Source: Rhodospirillales bacterium (GTDB taxonomy: Bacteria > Pseudomonadota > Alphaproteobacteria > BOG-932 > Roseiterribacteraceae). From it: DNA of 45,826 bases. The stretch covers positions 1 to 45,826 of the forward strand of contig JAQGIF010000237.1 of assembly GCA_028291345.1 (NCBI GenBank), read 5' to 3'. A model generated the notes under the pieces. The model was not told where the DNA came from. It saw only the letters and a list, made by a program, of their open reading frames with translations, and ran no database searches. The position numbers were made by a program, and so were the translations under genes. Positions 40,832 to 45,826 of this stretch are shown piece after piece. Every line of letters starts with the position of its first letter. The first letter of the stretch is position 1.

Positions 40832-42489
40832 CGGGCGTTGGCCGCCTGGTCTTGATCGTCGCTTTTATCTACATAGCGCGCGGGGTCCAGCCAACTGGTC
40901 ATTGAAGATTCCGGCCGCCCGCGTTTCACCGATGCTTCTGCGAGGTCCAGTTCCCGCTGTATCTTGTGAAGCGGCCCGTCGCCAATCACTTTTTTGTGCC
41001 GCAGCCGCAGGATCGCGGAACGTTCCGAGCCGATCGCGGCCAGCCTGACCGCATCCAGGAAGTCGGCATTGGTCGGATTGTGCGAGCCTTCGGTCTGATC
41101 GCCGCTCGCCTGCTGAAGCCGCGCGAAATAAAGCAGGCGCAGCCGGTCCAGGACCTCTTGCGGCAGCGCAGGGGTTTCCGCCAGCTTATCGATGGTGGCG
41201 ATGGCGGCAACGGCGGCCTCGGCTCGCGCTAATTTTTCCTCGCGCTCCGCGCTGCCGTCATTTTCGATGCGGACCAGCTGGACGAGCCCGCTCAATGTCA
41301 GGCCCTGGACGACCAGTGTCGCCAGGATCACCGCGAAGGCGACGAACAGGATGATCGCGCGCGCGGGAAAGGGCGCGCCGCCGTCGATCGTTTCGGGAAG
41401 CGCCAGTGCGGCGGCCAGCGACACCAGTCCGCGCATGCCGCTCCAGCCGATGACAACGGCTTCGCGCCAATCGACAATCTTGCGGCGGCCTTGCTCGCCG
41501 CCCAGCATCCGTAGCAGTTGCGACAGCCCGACCACCCAAACGAGCCTGACGACGATGGCGGTCAGCGCTATCAGCGCCGCATCGATGTCGAGCGTCACGA
41601 GCGAATAGTCGGGAAGGTCCGCGACGATCCCGGGCAGTTGCAGGCCTATCAACACGAAGGCGAGGGCGTTGAGGGTGAATATCACCAGCCCCCACACCGG
41701 TGCCGCGCCCAGCCTCACCTCGGCCGTCAGGCTTGTCGGCGCGCGCCAAGCAAAGACGAGGCCGACCGTCACGACCGCCAGTACGCCGGAAACATGCAGC
41801 GCCTCGGCGGCCAGATAGGTCGCGAACGCGACGATGAAGCTGGCGGCGATGCTGATCAGCGGATCGGACAGCCGTTCGGCCAGCCGGGTCCAGACAACGC
41901 CGATGACGATCCCCAGCGCCAGACTGCCGAGGACGCTAATCGCCAGGGACAGCCCGGCTTCGGTCACCGAGAATGTCCCGGCGACGGTCAGACGCACGGC
42001 GAAATTATAGAGCACCAGGGCGATGGCGTCGTTCACCAGGCTTTCGCCTTCGACGATGGTGACGATCCGCCCCGGCAGCTTCATCCGGCTCAGCACTGCG
42101 GTGGCGGCGGCGGCGTCTGGCGGCGATATAATCGCGCCCAGAACGAAAGCGGCCTGGATCGGCAGTTCAGGGATCAGATAGTGGGCGACGATCGCCACGA
42201 CATAGGTCGTCACTGCCACCAGGACGATGGCGAGCGCGGCGATCGGACGGATATTGTCGCGAAAATCGCGCCATGATGTTGAATAGGCCGCTGCGAACAG
42301 AACGGGCGGCAGGAACAGAGTAAAGACCAGCCGCGGCTCCAGCGCAACGCCCGGTGCGATCGGCAGAAACCCGATCGCTAGCCCGCCGATGACAAGGAAG
42401 GACGGGTAGGGGACACGCAGCCGGCCGGCGACGACCGACAATATCAAAGCCATGCTGAGGAGGGCGAGGGTTGCTTCGAAAATCTCCAA
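40828..42489 (-). CDS. Sodium:proton antiporter, CPA1 (NhaP/YjcE) family
   Basis: A 553-residue protein with about twelve hydrophobic helices in its first 400 residues. The ion-binding CPA1 motifs are visible as IISPPDAAAATAV near residue 125 and EGESLVNDAIALVLY near 150. The C-terminal 150 residues are cytoplasmic and charged. It exchanges protons for sodium or potassium at the inner membrane. It is 23 bases after gap and may share that transcript. pgk, commonly found after gap, is absent. Confidence 0.9.
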   Translation of the reverse strand: MEIFEATLALLSMALILSVVAGRLRVPYPSFLVIGGLAIGFLPIAPGVALEPRLVFTLFLPPVLFAAAYSTSWRDFRDNIRPIAALAIVLVAVTTYVVAIVAHYLIPELPIQAAFVLGAIISPPDAAAATAVLSRMKLPGRIVTIVEGESLVNDAIALVLYNFAVRLTVAGTFSVTEAGLSLAISVLGSLALGIVIGVVWTRLAERLSDPLISIAASFIVAFATYLAAEALHVSGVLAVVTVGLVFAWRAPTSLTAEVRLGAAPVWGLVIFTLNALAFVLIGLQLPGIVADLPDYSLVTLDIDAALIALTAIVVRLVWVVGLSQLLRMLGGEQGRRKIVDWREAVVIGWSGMRGLVSLAAALALPETIDGGAPFPARAIILFVAFAVILATLVVQGLTLSGLVQLVRIENDGSAEREEKLARAEAAVAAIATIDKLAETPALPQEVLDRLRLLYFARLQQASGDQTEGSHNPTNADFLDAVRLAAIGSERSAILRLRHKKVIGDGPLHKIQRELDLAEASVKRGRPESSMTSWLDPARYVDKSDDQDQAANAR

Positions 42490-42512
42490 CCGCCGCCCTC
42501 CTCAACGGGTAG

Positions 42513-43523
42513 TTATCCCAGCGCGGCCATCTTCACGGCCGTGTCGCTCATGCGGCAGGAAAAGCCCCACTCATTGTCGTACCAGCTCATGACGCGCACG
42601 AATGTGCCCTCGATAACCTTGGTCTCGTTCAGCGCGAAGATCGAGGAATGCGGGTCGTGGTTGAAATCGCTCGACACCAGCGGGTCGGTATAGGTGCCGA
42701 GGATCCCCTTGAGCGGGCCGCTGCTGGCGGCCTTCGAAATCGCCGCGTTGATCTCTTCCACCGTGGTCGGACGTTTGGCGACGAATTTGAAATCGACCAG
42801 CGAGACATTCGGGGTCGGCACGCGGACCGAGACGCCGTCCAGCTTGCCCTTCAGATCCGGCAGAACCTTGCCGACAGCCTTGGCGGCCCCCGTCGAGGTC
42901 GGGATCATGTTCAGCGCGGCGGCGCGGGCGCGATGCAGGTCGCTATGCATCGTGTCGACCGTGGTCTGGTCACCGGTATAAGAATGGATCGTGGTCATGA
43001 AGCCATGGGTGATCCCCACGGCGTTGTTGATCACGAAGGCCACGGGCGCGAGGCAGTTGGTGGTGCATGAGGCGTTGGACACGATCGTGTCGCCGGCCGT
43101 CAGCTTGTCGTCATTGACTCCATAGACGACCGTCAGGTCCTCGTCGGTCGCCGGCGCCGAGATCAGGACCTTCTTCGCGCCGGCCCCCAGATGCTTGCTG
43201 GCTTTCTCCCGTGAGGTGAAGATGCCCGAGCATTCCATGGCGATATCGATCTTGTGCTCTGCCCAAGGCAACTCCGAAGGATCCCGAATCTGGGTGCACA
43301 GGATCCGATGGCCATTGACGATCAAGGTCTGCCCGTCGACCTCGACCGTCCCGGGGAAGCGCCCATGGACGCTGTCATATTTCAGCAGATGCGCGTTGGT
43401 CTTCACATCGGCCAAGTCATTGATTGCAACGAACTCCAGATCGTTGCGGCCGGCTTCGAAATAGGCTCGTAACACCAGCCTTCCAATACGCCCGAACCCG
43501 TTTATCGCTATGCGTGCAGTCAT
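42513..43523 (-). CDS. gap: Type I glyceraldehyde-3-phosphate dehydrogenase
   Basis: A 336-residue NAD-dependent enzyme. INGFGRIGRLVLRA at the N-terminus is the nucleotide-binding motif, SNASCTTNCLAP near residue 150 has the catalytic Cys, and the terminal SWYDNEWGFSCRM segment is typical. Leu/Asp near 33-35 (NDLADVKTNAHLLKYDS) fits NAD preference. It follows tkt by 15 bases and precedes an antiporter; tkt-gap adjacency is usual in alphaproteobacteria. Confidence 0.97.
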   Translation of the reverse strand: MTARIAINGFGRIGRLVLRAYFEAGRNDLEFVAINDLADVKTNAHLLKYDSVHGRFPGTVEVDGQTLIVNGHRILCTQIRDPSELPWAEHKIDIAMECSGIFTSREKASKHLGAGAKKVLISAPATDEDLTVVYGVNDDKLTAGDTIVSNASCTTNCLAPVAFVINNAVGITHGFMTTIHSYTGDQTTVDTMHSDLHRARAAALNMIPTSTGAAKAVGKVLPDLKGKLDGVSVRVPTPNVSLVDFKFVAKRPTTVEEINAAISKAASSGPLKGILGTYTDPLVSSDFNHDPHSSIFALNETKVIEGTFVRVMSWYDNEWGFSCRMSDTAVKMAALG

Positions 43524-43538
43524 TTTATCGCTATACCT

Positions 43539-45542
43539 TCATTTTCCGAGACGAGATGTGACCGCATCCGTAACGGCTTCCGCCGTAATATTGAAGTGCT
43601 TGTACAATTCGGGCGCTGGGCCGGACTCGCCGAAGCCCTTCATGCCGATGAAAATACCCTCCTGGCCGATGATGGAATCCCAGCCGAACCGCACCGCCGC
43701 CTCGATGCCGACCTTCACCAGGTCGCGCCCGCCGAGCACTTCATTGCGATAGGCGTCGTCCTGCTCGACGAACAGATTGTAGCAGGGCATCGAAACCACC
43801 GAGGCGTTTATGCCCTTCTCGGCCAGCATCTTGCGCGCGTCGCGGGCGAGATAGACCTCGGTGCCGGTCGCGAAGATCCGGACATGCTCCGTCCCCTCGG
43901 CCTTATCCAGGATATAAGCGCCCTTCGCCGACTTGTTGACCTCATAGTCCTCGCGCAGCGCGGGGACGCCCTGGCGGCTCAGCGCCAGAATGGTTGGCCG
44001 GGTCGGGTGGGTGATCGCCAGTTCCCAGCATTCCGCCGTTTCGATCAGGTCGGCCGGGCGCATCGTCATAAGGGTGGGAATGGCGCGCAGAGCCGCCAGA
44101 TGCTCGACCGGCTGATGGGTCGGGCCGTCTTCGCCCAGCCCAATCGAATCGTGCGTCATCACGAAGATCACGCGCTGCTTCATCAGGGCGGATAGGCGGA
44201 TGGCAGGGCGGGCATAGTCGGAGAAGCACATGAAGGCGCCACCATACGGGATGATGCCGCCATGCAACGCCATGCCGTTCATCGCGGCGCACATGCCGAA
44301 CTCGCGCACGCCGTAGTGGATATAGCGGCCGCCGAACGAGCCGGGCGCGATCTCGGGGAAGCCCTTGACCTTGGTGTTGTTGGACGGGGTCAGGTCGGCC
44401 GAGCCGCCGATCAGTTCCGGCAGTAGCCCGAAGATCGTCTCCAGCACCTTGCCCGAGGACTGGCGGGTCGCCAGCTTGGGCTTCGACGTCGCGGCGTCCT
44501 TCTTCAATGCCGTCAGCGCGTCGCCGACCGTGGCCGGGATCACGCCGGCCACCGCGTTTTTGAACTCGTTCTGCTTGGTCGGGGAGACCGACTTCAGCGT
44601 CTCTTCCCATGCCTGGCGCACCGCGGCGCCGCGTGCGCCGAAGCTGCGCCAGGCGCTCATCACGTCCTCGGGGATTTCGAAGGGGCCATAGGGCCAGTTG
44701 AGCGATTCGCGCGTCGCTGCCAGCTCTTCCGGGCCGAAGGCGTTCGAATGCGCCTCATGCGTCCCGGCGAGGTGGGGCGAGCCGAAGCCGATGATCGTCT
44801 TGCACGCGATCAGCGACGGGCGCGGGTCGCTCTGCGCCGCGGCGGTGGCGGCGGCGATGGCGGCGGTGTTGTGCCCGTCGATCCGCTGCACATGCCAGCC
44901 ATAGGCGGCGAAGCGGGCTGGGGTGTCGTCCGAGAAGGCGAGGCTGGTCGGCCCATCGATCGAGATCGAGTTGTCGTCATAGAACACGATCAGCTTGCCC
45001 AGGCCCAGATGGCCGGCCAGTGACGAGGCCTCGTGGCTGACCGCCTCCTCCATGTCGCCGTCGCTGGCGATCACATAGGTATAATGGTCGACCAGCCCTT
45101 CGAACCGCACCGCCATATGGGCCTCGGCGATCGCCATGCCGACCGAGGTGGCCAGGCCCTGGCCCAGCGGGCCGGTGGTGGTCTCGATGCCGGCTGCCAG
45201 ATCGTGCTCCGGATGGCCGGGCGTGCGGCTACCGGTCTGGCGGAAATGCTGGAGCGCATCCAGGGTCATCGCCTCATAGCCGGTCAGGTAATTCAGCGCA
45301 TAAAGCAGCATAGAGCCGTGACCGGCCGACAGGATGAAGCGGTCGCGGTCCGGCCAGCTCGGGTCGGTGGGGTCGAACTTCAGGAAACGGCTGTAAAGCA
45401 CGGTCGCGACATCGGCCATGCCCATCGGCAGGCCGGCATGGCCGGAATTCGCTTTTTCCACCGCGTCGAGGGCGAGAAAACGAAGGGCGTTGGCCAGTTT
45501 ATCATGCGCCACGCTGCTGATTGCCGCTGCATCCTGAGCCAT
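43539..45542 (-). CDS. tkt: Transketolase
   Basis: A 667-residue TPP-dependent enzyme of the pentose phosphate pathway. [16 protein letters not shown] near residue 30, the TPP-binding [20 protein letters not shown] near 155 and [21 protein letters not shown] near 470 are all present. The ATG at 45540-45542 with CGGAGTGGACA upstream gives the standard start; the frame open to 45797 is an artefact. It is the first gene of the tkt-gap block. Confidence 0.97.
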   Translation of the reverse strand: MAQDAAAISSVAHDKLANALRFLALDAVEKANSGHAGLPMGMADVATVLYSRFLKFDPTDPSWPDRDRFILSAGHGSMLLYALNYLTGYEAMTLDALQHFRQTGSRTPGHPEHDLAAGIETTTGPLGQGLATSVGMAIAEAHMAVRFEGLVDHYTYVIASDGDMEEAVSHEASSLAGHLGLGKLIVFYDDNSISIDGPTSLAFSDDTPARFAAYGWHVQRIDGHNTAAIAAATAAAQSDPRPSLIACKTIIGFGSPHLAGTHEAHSNAFGPEELAATRESLNWPYGPFEIPEDVMSAWRSFGARGAAVRQAWEETLKSVSPTKQNEFKNAVAGVIPATVGDALTALKKDAATSKPKLATRQSSGKVLETIFGLLPELIGGSADLTPSNNTKVKGFPEIAPGSFGGRYIHYGVREFGMCAAMNGMALHGGIIPYGGAFMCFSDYARPAIRLSALMKQRVIFVMTHDSIGLGEDGPTHQPVEHLAALRAIPTLMTMRPADLIETAECWELAITHPTRPTILALSRQGVPALREDYEVNKSAKGAYILDKAEGTEHVRIFATGTEVYLARDARKMLAEKGINASVVSMPCYNLFVEQDDAYRNEVLGGRDLVKVGIEAAVRFGWDSIIGQEGIFIGMKGFGESGPAPELYKHFNITAEAVTDAVTSRLGK

Positions 45543-45760
45543 TGTCCACTCCGTTTTCAAATCATCGGTCGCGAGAGCCGGGCACCATGCAATCCCCCGC
45601 GAAGTCCCGTCAACCGGATTCGAGCATTGCCCGTGATCTACAAGGTTCATCGTGAAAACCCGGCCTTGGCCCCAGATATTTACGCCGCGAATCAGGCCTC
45701 GGATTGACGTGACATGGAGGGGCTCATAGTCTCCTGTCAGGTGAACCTGCGAGAGACGCA

Positions 45761-45826
45761 ATGACCGTAAGTGTTTCGGAAAGGCTGCGCGACGCACTCG
45801 AACGCCTGGACCAGGCGATCGACCGC
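45761..45826 (+). CDS. N-terminus of a coiled-coil protein, truncated by window edge
   Basis: Twenty-two codons are visible, beginning [17 protein letters not shown], an amphipathic helix rich in Arg, Glu and Leu. GAGAG precedes the ATG at 45761. In many alphaproteobacteria the gene divergent from tkt encodes a DUF4164-like coiled-coil protein upstream of zapA, which this opening would fit. The 218 bases between it and tkt show no gene and presumably hold both promoters. Confidence 0.55.
   Translation, partial: MTVSVSERLRDALERLDQAIDR

Noticed and set aside
43596-44195. 199-codon plus-strand frame, and a similar one at 45033-45707
   Set aside because: Both are antisense to transketolase, whose motifs are complete.
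1-45826. CRISPR arrays, tRNA, rRNA or insertion sequences with transposases
   Set aside because: No regularly spaced repeats, no cloverleaf-like sequence in the intergenic gaps and no transposase-like protein was seen; tRNA was checked only by eye.

Overview
The window looks like chromosomal DNA of a GC-rich alphaproteobacterium, most likely a sphingomonad (order Sphingomonadales). The reasons are the family set: DUF1013/TrcR, DUF1192, DUF4169 beside a ribbon-helix-helix protein and fumC, YdcH(DUF465)-purE-purK, L31 beside an ABC exporter, efp-suhB, and a tkt-gap-fba block. There are also many SDR, SnoaL-like, old-yellow-enzyme and LLM genes typical of sphingomonad catabolic genomes, and short hairpin repeats common in them. 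No plasmid, phage, CRISPR or rRNA/tRNA signature was seen.

Layout: (1) 1-5.5 kb: an RcnR/CsoR-type metal sensor with its operator, a SnoaL-like protein divergent from an MFS exporter, an SDR, a PhaB-type reductase overlapping a Nudix hydrolase, the decayed 3' end of a Pit phosphate transporter, and DUF4169. (2) 5.5-10.7 kb: a secreted amidohydrolase, a small ribbon-helix-helix gene without a normal start codon, fumC, an inverted-repeat element, and ydcH-purE-purK. (3) 10.7-15.7 kb: a cluster of small membrane/zinc-ribbon proteins with a fatty-acid-hydroxylase-family protein, then phosphofructokinase, a second DUF465 protein and TrcR. (4) 15.8-20.1 kb: a quinone oxidoreductase and DUF1192 separated by a four-gene cassette SnoaL-OYE-SnoaL-SDR. 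(5) 20.1-26.3 kb: a cytochrome c/PQQ polyvinyl-alcohol-dehydrogenase-like protein with a small secreted protein, an Hsp20 gene with a sigma-32-like promoter and a ROSE-like leader, L31, a decayed SDR and an ABC exporter. (6) 26.3-32.5 kb: efp, suhB and a MotA/MotB/OmpA-like envelope module on the minus strand, divergent from an alpha/beta hydrolase translationally coupled to epmA, which encodes the EF-P-modifying enzyme. (7) 32.5-38.7 kb: a FitA/VapC-type toxin-antitoxin pair, an LLM oxidoreductase, a repeat element, a D-aminoacylase-like gene with a palindromic operator plus a secreted protein, and a saccharopine-dehydrogenase-like/DUF4166 protein coupled to a DCC thioredoxin-like protein. 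(8) 38.7 kb to the end: thiE, class I aldolase, a small unknown gene coupled to a CPA1 antiporter, gap, tkt, and the first codons of a divergent gene.

Three themes stand out. First, conserved housekeeping gene neighbourhoods seem to be interrupted by accessory genes: the amidohydrolase beside fumC, the OYE cassette between qor and DUF1192, and the antiporter where pgk is often found. Second, several genes carry decisive start-region architecture: a duplicated Shine-Dalgarno with a minicistron, repeats with a minicistron before efp, and a likely CTG start. Third, the MotA-MotB-OmpA module linked to efp-suhB has no flagellar or Tol/Exb neighbours and is the best candidate for an uncharacterised system. 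Family assignments come from reading the protein sequences; no database search was run.
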